This document shows, piece after piece, positions 50,926 through 59,011 of a stretch of 63,364 bases of DNA (the stretch's first letter is position 1; every line of letters starts with the position of its first letter). The stretch comes from an uncultured Pseudomonadota bacterium (GTDB lineage: Bacteria; Pseudomonadota; Alphaproteobacteria; Rs-D84). The stretch covers positions 1-63,364 of the forward strand of contig CADCGT010000007.1 in the NCBI GenBank assembly GCA_902801125.1. Reading direction: 5' to 3'. A program made the translations under genes and the position numbers. The notes beneath the pieces were generated by a model, which was not told the DNA's origin, made no database searches, and saw nothing but the letters and a program-made list of their open reading frames with translations.

Positions 50926-51369
50926 TTATTCCGAAACCGGACCAGAATCGTATATATCAATGTCTTCGTAAAGCGACGCATCCAATGATTTTGATTCCAG
51001 TTTTGTTGCCAGTATTTCATTTACTTCGGCCACAGATACCTTTAATGTTTTGCATGTTAGGCCAATAAAATCACCACCGGCGACAACATTCAATATCGGA
51101 AATATTGCCGTCAAGATTCCAAATATTAAAACCAATGATTTCATATTTTCTTTGATATCGTTTTTTGCGCCGCGTATAAGTGAAAATGCCCACCCCATTA
51201 TTAAAAACACAGTTATCAACAACAGCGCATCCCACGCATACCCAAGGAATCTTTCAAACCCGCGCATTATGCATGATGGATCTTCAAGATATATAAAACT
51301 GTCGTCCATGCCGCGCACCGCAAGGCCGGCGCGTTCAAGAATTTTCTGAATATTTGCGACATCATTCAT
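50926..51369 (-). CDS. Membrane protein, two transmembrane helices
   Basis: 147 residues. Helices near WDALLLITVFLIMGWAFSLI and SLVLIFGILTAIFPILNVVA separated by a basic loop (RGAKNDIKENMK), with soluble ends. A T4SS inner-membrane or pilin-like component is possible in this genome, but no motif proves it. It starts 4 bases after the stop of the upstream acidic protein gene. Confidence 0.6.
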   Translation of the reverse strand: MNDVANIQKILERAGLAVRGMDDSFIYLEDPSCIMRGFERFLGYAWDALLLITVFLIMGWAFSLIRGAKNDIKENMKSLVLIFGILTAIFPILNVVAGGDFIGLTCKTLKVSVAEVNEILATKLESKSLDASLYEDIDIYDSGPVSE

Positions 51370-51372
51370 TTT

Positions 51373-52296
51373 TTACTTAAAGAACCCAGGCGTTGTAAAA
51401 TCATCATCGTTTGCGGCAATTCCCGCCCAACCAAACAAATCACCCATAAGGCCGGAATCGTCACGTTTCATTTTTTTGAATGGTAATATATTCTTTAATT
51501 TTCCAATTTTACCACGTTCAGAACTTTTTTTAGGTGTTGCAACTTTATCTTGATTTTCGGCAAATTCACTTGCCAAATTTTCCAATGTGGCGTCTATTTC
51601 ATCAATTTCGGCCGCAACGGGTTCTTGTTTAACCTCTTTGGACTTCTTTTTTTTGGGTCGTGGCACATCTGCATCTTCGCGCAACGGGGTCATTGTTTCC
51701 AACAATTCTTCCAATGTTTTTTCCGACGCGGTCGGCATATCGTCATCTATGCCGTCCAGTATATCTTTGTTGTCGTCGTCCGACGTGGCCACGGGCGCAT
51801 CAGTATCGTCGGCATCTGGGGCCGGGGTTGCGACGGTTTCTGTTTTTGCCGCTAACACAGATAAAATTGGAACGACCGGGGCATCTTCTGAATCAGATTC
51901 ATCATTTGTCATATCAACCGTTTCTTCCGGGGCGGTGTCTTCATCTTGGGGGCCGGTCACAAAAACATCTTCGGCCGGATTTTCTTCTTGGGTTTCTTCA
52001 TCTTCGGCGGGTTCATCTTCTTTGGCGTCATCGTTGTCCACCGGTTCTTCGTCTTCAACTTCTTCTATTACGACATCCGATTCGTCCATCACATCATTTT
52101 CCGCTTCATCCACCTCATCGGTGACGATGGGTGCCGATTCCGCGACGCCCAGTTGTTCCGATTCGTCAACCGGCACACCGAATAATATGGTATCTTTATC
52201 AAGTTTTAGCGCGATGCGCACTTCGTCAAACGCGGCCCGCACATCATTTACATCGAACACTTCCGCACCGGAAATATATACAATTTTCTTTTTCAT
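51373..52296 (-). CDS. Acidic low-complexity protein
   Basis: 307 residues from MKKKIVYISGAEVFDVNDVR. Residues 1-50 form a compact conserved-looking region (VRIALKLDKDTILFGVPVDE). The next 150 residues are very acidic low complexity (EEVEDEEPVDNDDAKEDEP), then a basic patch PRPKKKKSKEVKQEP and a C-terminal tail LMGDLFGWAGIAANDDDF. Function unknown. Upstream of a membrane protein in one operon. Confidence 0.6.
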   Translation of the reverse strand: MKKKIVYISGAEVFDVNDVRAAFDEVRIALKLDKDTILFGVPVDESEQLGVAESAPIVTDEVDEAENDVMDESDVVIEEVEDEEPVDNDDAKEDEPAEDEETQEENPAEDVFVTGPQDEDTAPEETVDMTNDESDSEDAPVVPILSVLAAKTETVATPAPDADDTDAPVATSDDDNKDILDGIDDDMPTASEKTLEELLETMTPLREDADVPRPKKKKSKEVKQEPVAAEIDEIDATLENLASEFAENQDKVATPKKSSERGKIGKLKNILPFKKMKRDDSGLMGDLFGWAGIAANDDDFTTPGFFK

Positions 52297-52380
52297 CTGC
52301 ACTTCCCTAGAAATATTTCTTTGACGATTATATCACATTTTAGGGTTGAACGCATATAAAAAATATCTTAAAATGACAAT

Positions 52381-52590
52381 ATGTCGGATATCAAGGAACA
52401 GATTTTTCAAGAATTGACCAAATTAGAGGATGCCACAACGCGTCTGCGCGCAACCGCCGTGAGTGCAAGCAAGCAAACCGACCTTGAGGTTGCCATTTTA
52501 ACCGAACAGGTCCGAAATCTGCGCGCAAAAAACGCCCATGCGGTCGAATTGATTGATCAATCGGTTGAATTATTAAAGAAGTTGAAATGA
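52381..52590 (+). CDS. Small coiled-coil protein upstream of zapA
   Basis: 69 residues, almost entirely a helix with heptads (IFQELTKLEDATTRLRATAV, ILTEQVRNLRAKNAHAVELI). Its stop overlaps the zapA start by 4 bases. By position and shape it may be a DUF4164-type or ZapB-like division partner. Confidence 0.6.
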   Translation: MSDIKEQIFQELTKLEDATTRLRATAVSASKQTDLEVAILTEQVRNLRAKNAHAVELIDQSVELLKKLK

Positions 52591-52865
52591 GTGTCGTATC
52601 TATACCTATTGTGAACAAAAAATACCCTATGGGATGTGAAGACGGCCAAGAAGGACGCCTTATTGAACTTGGGCAAATGGTGGATGCGCGCGCCCGGCAA
52701 ATTTTGGACAAAATTGGGCCTTTGCCGGAAAATTCATTGCTGGCGACACTGTGCATAGTGTTGGCGGACGAATTGCGGTCACGCCCCGCCCCATCGGTTT
52801 CGGACGCCGATTTGCGGGAAATTTTGGCCCGCATACGCGAAATAAAAAACAAGATTAGTGGGTAG
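52587..52865 (+). CDS. zapA: Cell division protein ZapA
   Basis: 92 residues. N-terminal SVVSIPIVNKKYPMGCEDGQ, then EGRLIELGQMVDARARQILD is the ZapA core (usually G.xYxlxCxxGqExxLxxLA); a C-terminal helix forms the dimer coil. ZapA bundles FtsZ filaments at mid-cell. Confidence 0.85.
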   Translation: MSVVSIPIVNKKYPMGCEDGQEGRLIELGQMVDARARQILDKIGPLPENSLLATLCIVLADELRSRPAPSVSDADLREILARIREIKNKISG

Positions 52866-52967
52866 TGTTAGTGGGTAGTGTTAGTGGGTAGCAGACTCTG
52901 GAATTAGTTTATAATTGCAAATTTATTCCAGAAATCACTAACCACTAACACTCGCCACTAACCACTA
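52855..52967. repeat. GTTAGTG-type repeat (copy C), long inverted arrangement
   Basis: Direct copies of TTAGTGGGTAGTG at 52855-52892 and their inverse (CACTAACCACTAACACTCGC) at 52936-52967 enclose an inner stem TCTGGAAT/ATTCCAGA. The whole 113 bases can fold into one long hairpin, like a MITE. Confidence 0.8.
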
Positions 52968-53013
52968 TTTTTCGGTTGTTATTTTTTTTCAAATGTTCTA
53001 ATTTTATGTTGCT

Positions 53014-55245
53014 ATGGTAAAAGAAATTATTGAAAAAATTGATTCACAACAATTATCGGACGCGCTTTCTACGCGGTATTTGTCTTATGCGGTAAGTACG
53101 ATTGTGTCGCGCGCCCTGCCCGATGTGCGGGACGGTTTGAAACCGGTGCATCGGCGTATTTTGTATTCTATGTTGCGGCAAAAATTGTCGCCGGGTGCGG
53201 CCTTTCGCAAATGCGCGACGGTGGTTGGCGATGTGTTGGGGCATTATCACCCGCACGGCGATTCGTCGGTTTATGACGCGATGGTCCGCCTGGCCCAGGA
53301 TTTTTCCGTGCGATATCCACTTATTGATGGCCAGGGTAATTTTGGAAACATTGACGGTGACCCCCAGGCGGCATACCGTTATACTGAATCAAAAATGACC
53401 GAGGCGGCAATGCTGATTATGGACGGCATTGACGAAGACAGTGTTGATATGATGCCGAACTTTGACGGCACCACAACCGAACCCGTCGTTATGCCGGGGG
53501 CGTTTCCGAACCTGCTTGCGAATGGGGGAATGGGTATCGCCGTTGGTATGGCAACAAACATCCCAACACATAACGTGGCAGAGGTTTGTGATGCACTTAG
53601 CCTTATGGTTGATAAACCAGAATCCACCACCGCCCAAATTATGAAAAAAATGATTGGGCCCGATTTTCCAACCGGCGGTGTTTTAATAGATGACTTTGAT
53701 ACGATTGTCAAAAACTATGAAACCGGTCGCGGTGCGTTTCGTATTCGGTGCAGATATGAAATCGAAGAATTGGAACGAGGCGGATACCAGGTTGTAATTA
53801 CCGAAATTCCATACGGCATTATTAAATCGAAAATGGTGGAACAAATCGGCGAATTGATTGATGCAAAAAAATTACCACTGATTGACGATATTGTCGATGA
53901 ATCAACAACCGATGTTCGCATTGTTATAACACCAAAGTCACGCAATATTCCGGCGGATAAAATGATGGCGCACCTGTTTGCGATGACGGACGCCGAATAT
54001 AAATTCAATATGAATTTTAATGTGATTGATTCCAATGGCGCGCCACGCGTAATGGGTATTCGCGATGTATTGTTGGAATTTATTGCACACCAGAAAAATG
54101 TTTTACTGCGCCGAACAAAGTGGCGTTTGGGCAACATTGACCGACGGTTAGAGATTTTGGGTGGGCTGCTGATTGTGTACCTGAATTTGGACCGCGTGAT
54201 TGAAATTATCCGCACCGAAGACGATCCCAAGGCCGTGTTGATGGCGGAATTTAGTTTGACCGAGATTCAGGTTGAATCTATTTTGAACACACGCCTGCGC
54301 GCGTTGCGTAAATTGGAAGAAATGGAAATTCGGCGTGAAGACAAAGAATTGCGCGCGGAACGCGAAAAATTGCTTGCGTTGCTGGGCGACCCGGAAATTC
54401 AAAATGCCCAGATTAAGGCCTGGTTCGCCGATATTAAAAAGCAATACGATAAAAAAACGACACTGGGGCGGCGGCGCACAACATGGGCACCGTCGACCGA
54501 AAACATCGTGGTTGATGCCGAAGAATTTATCGAAAAAGAACCCATTACAATTATTCTGTCAACAATGGGTTGGATTCGCGCGGCGCGGGGGCATCTGGAT
54601 TTGAATGCGTTGGATTTGAAATTCAAAGAAGGCGATGAATTGCGATACGCGTTCCACGCAATGACGAATGATAAAATAAATCTGTTCGGGTCATCGGGAC
54701 GCATGTTCACACTTGGCGCGAACGATTTACCATCGGCGCGTGGGTTCGGGGAATCGGTGCGTATGATGGCGGACATCGGCGCGGAAGAATCTATTGTGAA
54801 TGCCTTTGTGTTGAATACGGCGACAAAATACCTGGTGGTGTCGCGCCATGGGAACGGGTTCATCGTTGCCGGCGAAAATTGTGTTGCACAAACCCGCACC
54901 GGGAAACAGGTTATGAATGTTGACGATAAAAATCCGGCGGCATTCTGTGTGCCGGTCACGGGCGATACAATCGCAATGTCGGGTTCAAATGACAAGATTT
55001 TGATATTCGCCACCGCCGAAGTGCCAGAAATGATTCGTGGCAAGGGTGTAATTTTACAGAAATACAATGCCGAACGCACATACGTTTTGGATGTAATGTT
55101 CTTTAATGCGGCGGACGGTTTTGGTTGGACAACCGGACGCGGGACAACAAAACTGGACGATTGGAAACCATGGGTCGGCAAACGCGCAACCCAGGGCCGC
55201 ACCATTCCGGTTGGATTCCCACGCAGTGGAAAGTTCGGGAAATAG
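53014..55245 (+). CDS. parC: DNA topoisomerase IV subunit A
   Basis: 743 residues. Decatenates daughter chromosomes. N-terminal [20 protein letters not shown], catalytic Tyr in [26 protein letters not shown] and a C-terminal beta-pinwheel region. The length and lack of a GyrA box (QRRGGKG) favour ParC over GyrA. Confidence 0.93.
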   Translation: MVKEIIEKIDSQQLSDALSTRYLSYAVSTIVSRALPDVRDGLKPVHRRILYSMLRQKLSPGAAFRKCATVVGDVLGHYHPHGDSSVYDAMVRLAQDFSVRYPLIDGQGNFGNIDGDPQAAYRYTESKMTEAAMLIMDGIDEDSVDMMPNFDGTTTEPVVMPGAFPNLLANGGMGIAVGMATNIPTHNVAEVCDALSLMVDKPESTTAQIMKKMIGPDFPTGGVLIDDFDTIVKNYETGRGAFRIRCRYEIEELERGGYQVVITEIPYGIIKSKMVEQIGELIDAKKLPLIDDIVDESTTDVRIVITPKSRNIPADKMMAHLFAMTDAEYKFNMNFNVIDSNGAPRVMGIRDVLLEFIAHQKNVLLRRTKWRLGNIDRRLEILGGLLIVYLNLDRVIEIIRTEDDPKAVLMAEFSLTEIQVESILNTRLRALRKLEEMEIRREDKELRAEREKLLALLGDPEIQNAQIKAWFADIKKQYDKKTTLGRRRTTWAPSTENIVVDAEEFIEKEPITIILSTMGWIRAARGHLDLNALDLKFKEGDELRYAFHAMTNDKINLFGSSGRMFTLGANDLPSARGFGESVRMMADIGAEESIVNAFVLNTATKYLVVSRHGNGFIVAGENCVAQTRTGKQVMNVDDKNPAAFCVPVTGDTIAMSGSNDKILIFATAEVPEMIRGKGVILQKYNAERTYVLDVMFFNAADGFGWTTGRGTTKLDDWKPWVGKRATQGRTIPVGFPRSGKFGK

Positions 55246-55248
55246 CGG

Positions 55249-55308
55249 ATAGTGGTTAGTCCGTCACGACCGCGGCACGGCGTGCCGCGACGGGTGTTAG
55301 TGGTTAGT
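55249..55308. repeat. GTTAGTG-type repeat (copy D) with GC-rich hairpin
   Basis: Two copies of AGTGGTTAGT flank a strong hairpin: CCGTC...GACGG with inner GCGGCACGGCGTGCCGC. Just after parC. Confidence 0.8.
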
Positions 55309-55338
55309 AAATATCCCCGGGCAAAGCCGGGGATATTT
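55309..55338. terminator. Bidirectional terminator after parC
   Basis: AAATATCCCCGG-gcaaag-CCGGGGATATTT, A/T rich on both sides. Confidence 0.85.
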
Positions 55339-55355
55339 ATTTGATAATAAACTTT

Positions 55356-55715
55356 TTACATTGCTACGCATTTGTTAACGGCGTAAAACGTTTCACCATC
55401 GAACACCGGGGTTTGAACAATTATGCGGTACCCGATTGTATTTTCACCACAATCACCATCAACAATATTTACGTAAACATGTTCCGCGTCCAGTGCTAGT
55501 AATGTTGTTGGGTCAACACTTAAAAACATCGCGTTTGGTGTTTCGGTTTGAATCGCCGCCAATTGTTCTGTGACCGGACATTTTGCCACCACATCACCGC
55601 GTTCACCCGTCAAAACCGTTTCGCATTCGGCATCAAATACGGTTACGGTTTCCGCGTCTGTGCCACAGCCCAACATTGCCAAAGACATCGCACCAACGAT
55701 AATTGATTTTTTCAT
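55356..55715 (-). CDS. Lipoprotein of unknown function
   Basis: 119 residues after AAAAGGAG. Signal with lipobox LAMLGCGTD. Mature region has five further Cys (AECETVLTGERGDVVAKC, DGDCGENTIGYRIIVQ, AVNKC), which would form disulfides in the periplasm. Sec-dependent; family not recognised. Confidence 0.6.
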   Translation of the reverse strand: MKKSIIVGAMSLAMLGCGTDAETVTVFDAECETVLTGERGDVVAKCPVTEQLAAIQTETPNAMFLSVDPTTLLALDAEHVYVNIVDGDCGENTIGYRIIVQTPVFDGETFYAVNKCVAM

Positions 55716-55799
55716 ATTTTCTCCTTTTGTTTGTTATACAACCGGATTATATATAACGACGCATTTTTATTCAACAAAAAACGGGCGCAATCTGCGCCC

Positions 55800-55829
55800 C
55801 CACTAACCACTAACACTATCCACTAATCA
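55800..55829. repeat. GTTAGTG-type repeat (copy E), inverse orientation
   Basis: CACTAACCACTAACACTATC then CACTAATCAC, at the end of rpmG. Confidence 0.75.
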
Positions 55830-56003
55830 CTAGTGCGGCATTTTGCCTTCGGTCATTTCAACGTGTTTACGCAGTTTCGGGTCGTATTTACGACGTTTAA
55901 CCTTACCCGTGGCGGTTTTGTTGTTCTTTTTTACAGTGTAAAAATAACCGGTTTCTTTGTTTTCCAGTTTAATAATTTCTTTGCTACCTTTCTTAGATGC
56001 CAT
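55830..56003 (-). CDS. rpmG: 50S ribosomal protein L33
   Basis: 57 residues, too short for a casual scan: MASKKGSKEIIKLENKETGY, FYTVKKNNKTATGKVKRRKY, DPKLRKHVEMTEGKMPH. A typical Cys-free alphaproteobacterial L33 (a zinc-independent form). Reads from CAT at 56001-56003 to CTA at 55830-55832; the start is preceded by AAAGGG. Confidence 0.92.
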   Translation of the reverse strand: MASKKGSKEIIKLENKETGYFYTVKKNNKTATGKVKRRKYDPKLRKHVEMTEGKMPH

Positions 56004-56097
56004 TTTATTGCCCTTTTTATTTGTACTGCACGGGATTTTAGGTTATTTTTTACTGGAAATCAAGTCTTTTTTATCATAAGATAATTTTTACCATGTT

Positions 56098-56182
56098 GGG
56101 CCCGTGGCGAAATTGGTAGACGCGCCGGATTTAGGTTCCGGTGGGGAAACCCATGGGGGTTCAAATCCCCCCGGGCCCACCA
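56098..56182 (+). tRNA. tRNA-Leu (TAG)
   Basis: 85 nt from GGGCCCGTGGCGAAATTGG to GGGCCCACCA. Anticodon loop TTTAGGT gives TAG; variable arm TGGGGAAACCCA; T loop GGTTCAAATCC. CCA is encoded. Confidence 0.95.
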
Positions 56183-56274
56183 CGAATTTTATGTGCGCTG
56201 CGCACAATTAAGAAAATCAGGTATCACGGTAAAATTCGCACAGCGAATAAATACGGGCAATATTCCAAAAGTCT

Positions 56275-56388
56275 TTAATACACCGGGTAATCGCGCAGTG
56301 GGCCGTTCGGTCGCGCCAGGTCGGATTTTACGCCACAGGCGGCCAACACCAAAACACATCCCAATAAAATCAACATTATTTTCTTCAT
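56275..56388 (-). CDS. LptM-like small lipoprotein
   Basis: 37 residues: MKKIMLILLGCVLVLAACGV, then KSDLARPNGPLRDYPVY. Lipobox LAAC, and the CGxKxxLxxP pattern of LptM/YifL, a small lipoprotein that assists LptD maturation in Enterobacteriaceae. Short and not in a large operon; the tRNA-Leu gene is on the other strand downstream of it. The ribosome site is weak. Confidence 0.6.
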   Translation of the reverse strand: MKKIMLILLGCVLVLAACGVKSDLARPNGPLRDYPVY

Positions 56389-56419
56389 ACCATAAATTAT
56401 ACCACGCCGCCGCGATATG

Positions 56420-56920
56420 TCAAATACCGCGCACAAACAGGCGCAATTCCCTGTCCCGCCGCCGATTCAGCCCCGCCATTACGCGCGCCCCGGATTTATT
56501 CCACGCGCGCCACGCCGATTCAAGGTTTGGATATATCGAACTGTGGAAATTTGGGTTATTAATGTATTTCACCACGGTGGAATTCGCAAAGTTTTTTGCG
56601 CCGATATTATACGCAAAAATCACCAATGCATCGTATTGGTTTTGTGTAAGCGGCACCGTGATATTGTTTTGAACGGCGCGCTGTGCCGCGACGATGTCGG
56701 CACACAACAGTTTTGTCGCCACGCGTTCGGTGATGCCGCCGGTAAAATCTTCGCCGGGTTTTATCAAATGACCATAACCAATTGTTGCGCCACACGGTAA
56801 TGGCGCACCGCCGTCAATGGGCCGGCCGGTTTTGTCATCATAGATAATATGCAAATTGCCACGTGTGACATGGCCCTCTAATTGTTTTAATAATTCGATT
56901 CCTTGATTACTGAATTTCAT
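56420..56920 (-). CDS. Phage-type lysozyme (GH24 endolysin)
   Basis: 166 residues from MKFSNQGIELLKQLEGH after GGGGAAAATT. Catalytic Glu in QLEGH (about residue 15), Asp in IIYDDKTG and Thr in ATIGYGH match the E-D-T triad of T4-type lysozyme. The QNQYDALVIFAYNIGAKNF block and SGARVMAGLNRRRDREL end are typical. No signal peptide. It is 33 kb from the phage remnant, which has its own SleB-type enzyme; it may be a stray phage gene or a domesticated lysin. Confidence 0.85.
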   Translation of the reverse strand: MKFSNQGIELLKQLEGHVTRGNLHIIYDDKTGRPIDGGAPLPCGATIGYGHLIKPGEDFTGGITERVATKLLCADIVAAQRAVQNNITVPLTQNQYDALVIFAYNIGAKNFANSTVVKYINNPNFHSSIYPNLESAWRAWNKSGARVMAGLNRRRDRELRLFVRGI

Positions 56921-57064
56921 AATTTTCCCCACAAATAAAAAAACGGCGGCAAAATACCACCGGTTGAACGCGGGTATTATATCACAAAATGCGATAAAAA
57001 TCAACATACGATAATTGACAAAGGCGTTTAAATTGCTAAAATGCATGCAACAAAGGGGCAAAAA

Positions 57065-57391
57065 ATGAAAAGACCTACACCGTCTAAAATAAAAAAAGAT
57101 GATCAAGAGAAATATGCATTAAACTTTCAAAATTTAATGAACCTGATTCCAAATGCGACCGTGGCAAAACAGGTTGACCCAGAAGAATTCCAGACATCCA
57201 CAAAACGCCCAATCAAATGGAGTATCGACAACAGTTATGCGGTTTATTCTTCCCGGTTTGTCTATACGATTGCAAACGACGGAGCCGAAAATTTTCATTT
57301 TTTCATGAAACCGAAAGATTATAAAGAATTTGTGACGGCGTGCGAACAACGTCGCGCCGAATTGTTCGGTAAAAAGCAAAAAAGCAAATAA
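57065..57391 (+). CDS. Protein of unknown function
   Basis: 108 residues from MKRPTPSKIKKDDQEKYALN, ribosome site AAAGGGG. Soluble, basic C-terminus (KKQKSK); contains KWSIDNSYAVYSSRFVYTIA and FHFFMKPKDYKEFVTACEQR. No family recognised. It is followed after 6 bases by another unknown gene. Confidence 0.6.
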   Translation: MKRPTPSKIKKDDQEKYALNFQNLMNLIPNATVAKQVDPEEFQTSTKRPIKWSIDNSYAVYSSRFVYTIANDGAENFHFFMKPKDYKEFVTACEQRRAELFGKKQKSK

Positions 57392-57397
57392 TGCAAC

Positions 57398-57805
57398 ATG
57401 TCAGATATTCCAAATACAGAATATTTAACAATAAATCAAAAAGGTATCTTTATAGGTGGGCAACCCGCGGTTTATTATTGTGGCGAAAAACTGCTTTCAC
57501 AAAATTTGATTAAGGCTTATTTTGATTATATCCAGGAAAAGTTTTCAATAATTCAAGAAATTCATGTATTATCATCAGAAACGGCCGGTGCTAGATATGA
57601 TATAAACCCACAACCATCGCAACATCATGGAAATTATGCATGGTGTCGTATAAAGTTTAACAACGGAATGTTGTCACAATATTGGGTGTTGGACGACAAA
57701 TATAATTCTGTACCACAATCCTATGGTTATTGTGTTGCTGGGGTAAGTTGGGATGTTAATTTTCGCACAAAATTATTTCTGATGCAAAACGAACATATAA
57801 GATAA
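57398..57805 (+). CDS. Protein of unknown function
   Basis: 135 residues, MSDIPNTEYLTINQKGIFIG, then PAVYYCGEKLLSQNLIKAYF; mostly beta with aromatic residues (YAWCRIKFNNGMLSQYWVLD, GYCVAGVSWDVNFRTKLFLM). Soluble. Possibly co-transcribed with the preceding gene. A dispersed repeat follows the stop. No family recognised. Confidence 0.55.
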   Translation: MSDIPNTEYLTINQKGIFIGGQPAVYYCGEKLLSQNLIKAYFDYIQEKFSIIQEIHVLSSETAGARYDINPQPSQHHGNYAWCRIKFNNGMLSQYWVLDDKYNSVPQSYGYCVAGVSWDVNFRTKLFLMQNEHIR

Positions 57806-57815
57806 AACATAAAAA

Positions 57816-57856
57816 GTGTCTGTTTTTGATACTTAACCCATTGATATGTGCGATTC
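57816..57856 (-). repeat. Dispersed TGCGAATTCG-type repeat (copy 1)
   Basis: GTGTCTGTTTTTGATACTTA then ACCCATTGAT and GCGATTC. The reverse complement aligns with copies at 58513, 58930 and 60345; the other minus-type copies are at 60250-60288 and 62462-62502. Confidence 0.6.
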
Positions 57857-57948
57857 ATTACGGTTTGGAAAAGAAATAGAGATATTTTTCAAGACCTGTT
57901 TTGCAATTTATTACAAATTATGTCATACTTTCCTAAAAAGGGAGCGAC

Positions 57949-58497
57949 ATGCAAAAAACCAATAAAACATCTGTGATCGCCAACGAAAAGATTGATAATT
58001 TAAAATTGATTAAGGCCGGTAAAATTATACTGGATTTACAGCAAGAATTAAAAAAATATATCAATAAAGGTTATGGGCCGTTTTTGGCCGCTGTTTATGA
58101 TTCAAAAGGCAATTTAATTGCCAAAGCCGCAAACAATGTTGTGAATAAATCTTGCAGTCATAATCATGCCGAAATAAACGCGATAAGATTAGCAGAAAAG
58201 AAACTGGGGACCTATGATTTATCGCCGTATAATTTAAGTATGTATATAACGTCTGAACCGTGTATGATGTGTTTGGGCGCGATTATATGGTCTGGGATAA
58301 AGGCGGTTTATTATGGTGTTCCATCTGAACGTGTCACCAAAATTACAGGATTTGACGAAGGTTTCAAACCAAACTGGTATAACGAATTTAAAAAACGTGG
58401 CATAACCGTTTACGGCCAAATTGAAACGGATGCAGGCGAACAAGTTTTAAAAGATTATGTCAAACAGGGTCATACCGTTTATAAACCCAAGAGATAA
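57949..58497 (+). CDS. Nucleoside/guanine deaminase family protein
   Basis: 182 residues. Zinc deaminase of the CMP/dCMP fold: HAEINAIRLAEKKLG (His ligand and catalytic Glu) and TSEPCMMCLGAIIWSGI (two Cys). The tail VTKITGFDEGFKPNWYNEFK is longer than in tRNA adenosine deaminase TadA and resembles guanine deaminases. The start follows AAAAGGGAGCGAC. Confidence 0.85.
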   Translation: MQKTNKTSVIANEKIDNLKLIKAGKIILDLQQELKKYINKGYGPFLAAVYDSKGNLIAKAANNVVNKSCSHNHAEINAIRLAEKKLGTYDLSPYNLSMYITSEPCMMCLGAIIWSGIKAVYYGVPSERVTKITGFDEGFKPNWYNEFKKRGITVYGQIETDAGEQVLKDYVKQGHTVYKPKR

Positions 58498-58512
58498 TTA
58501 TTCCGGCATAAT

Positions 58513-58588
58513 GACCTGCGCAATTCGTGAGTTGATACCATACGTGATTTGTTGATGTTTGGGAAAGATGTTAAGATGTTGTCACAAC
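58513..58588 (+). repeat. Dispersed repeat (copy 2)
   Basis: CCTGCGCAATTCGTGAGTTG then ATACCATACGTGATTTGTTG and GGGAAAGATGTTAAGATGTT. Closely similar to 60345-60420. It lies just upstream of the promoter of the zinc-ribbon gene. Confidence 0.7.
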
Positions 58589-58617
58589 TTGCAACTGCAT
58601 ATAAGTCTTGATATAAT
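58589..58617 (+). promoter_or_regulatory. Promoter of zinc-ribbon gene
   Basis: TTGCAA, 17-base spacer, TATAAT, 24 bases before the ATG at 58642. Confidence 0.7.
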
Positions 58618-58641
58618 GTCTGTATAAACAAAGGAAGTTTC

Positions 58642-58893
58642 ATGCAAAAAATATGTCAAAGCTGTGCTATGCCGATGAACGATGAATCTGTATTTGGAAC
58701 AAACAAAGACGGTTCTAAAAATTCAGATTATTGTATTTATTGCTATAAAGATGGTCAATTTCTTCAACAAGCAACTATGGAAGAATACATCGAAATGATG
58801 GTTCCGTTCGCATATCAGGCAAACATGACTGGTGATCAAATGCGTGAATATTGTCAAAAAATATATCCGACATTAAAAAGATGGAAAAAATAA
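58642..58893 (+). CDS. Putative zinc-ribbon domain protein
   Basis: 83 residues after AAAGGAAG. CQSCAMPMNDESVFGTNKDG then SDYCIYCYKDGQF gives a CxxC...CxxC zinc ribbon of the 'putative zinc ribbon' family, followed by a helical tail (TGDQMREYCQKIYPTLKRWK). Function of this small family is not established. Confidence 0.85.
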   Translation: MQKICQSCAMPMNDESVFGTNKDGSKNSDYCIYCYKDGQFLQQATMEEYIEMMVPFAYQANMTGDQMREYCQKIYPTLKRWKK

Positions 58894-58920
58894 AAAGACC
58901 ACCAAAACGGTGGTCTTTTA
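58893..58920 (+). terminator. Terminator of zinc-ribbon gene
   Basis: AAAGACCACC-aaaac-GGTGGTCTTT followed by TTATTTTTGG. Confidence 0.85.
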
Positions 58921-58929
58921 TTTTTGGGG

Positions 58930-58985
58930 GGCCATCTGTGCAATTCACGAACTAACAATCTTCATGATTCGGGAAAGAAATTAAT
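58930..58985 (+). repeat. Dispersed repeat (copy 3)
   Basis: GCCATCTGTGCAATTCACGA then ACTAACAATCTTCATGATTC and GGGAAAG, a shorter relative of copies 2 and 5. Confidence 0.6.
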
Positions 58986-59011
58986 GTATTTTTAGATAAA
59001 TATAAATACCA

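Noticed and set aside
51587..52324. Long Ser-rich plus-strand frame opposite the acidic protein
   Set aside because: Mirror of the Asp/Glu codon run on the other strand; composition is an artefact.
53014..55245. Considered as gyrA
   Set aside because: No GyrA box in the C-terminal domain, and the length of 743 residues fits ParC.
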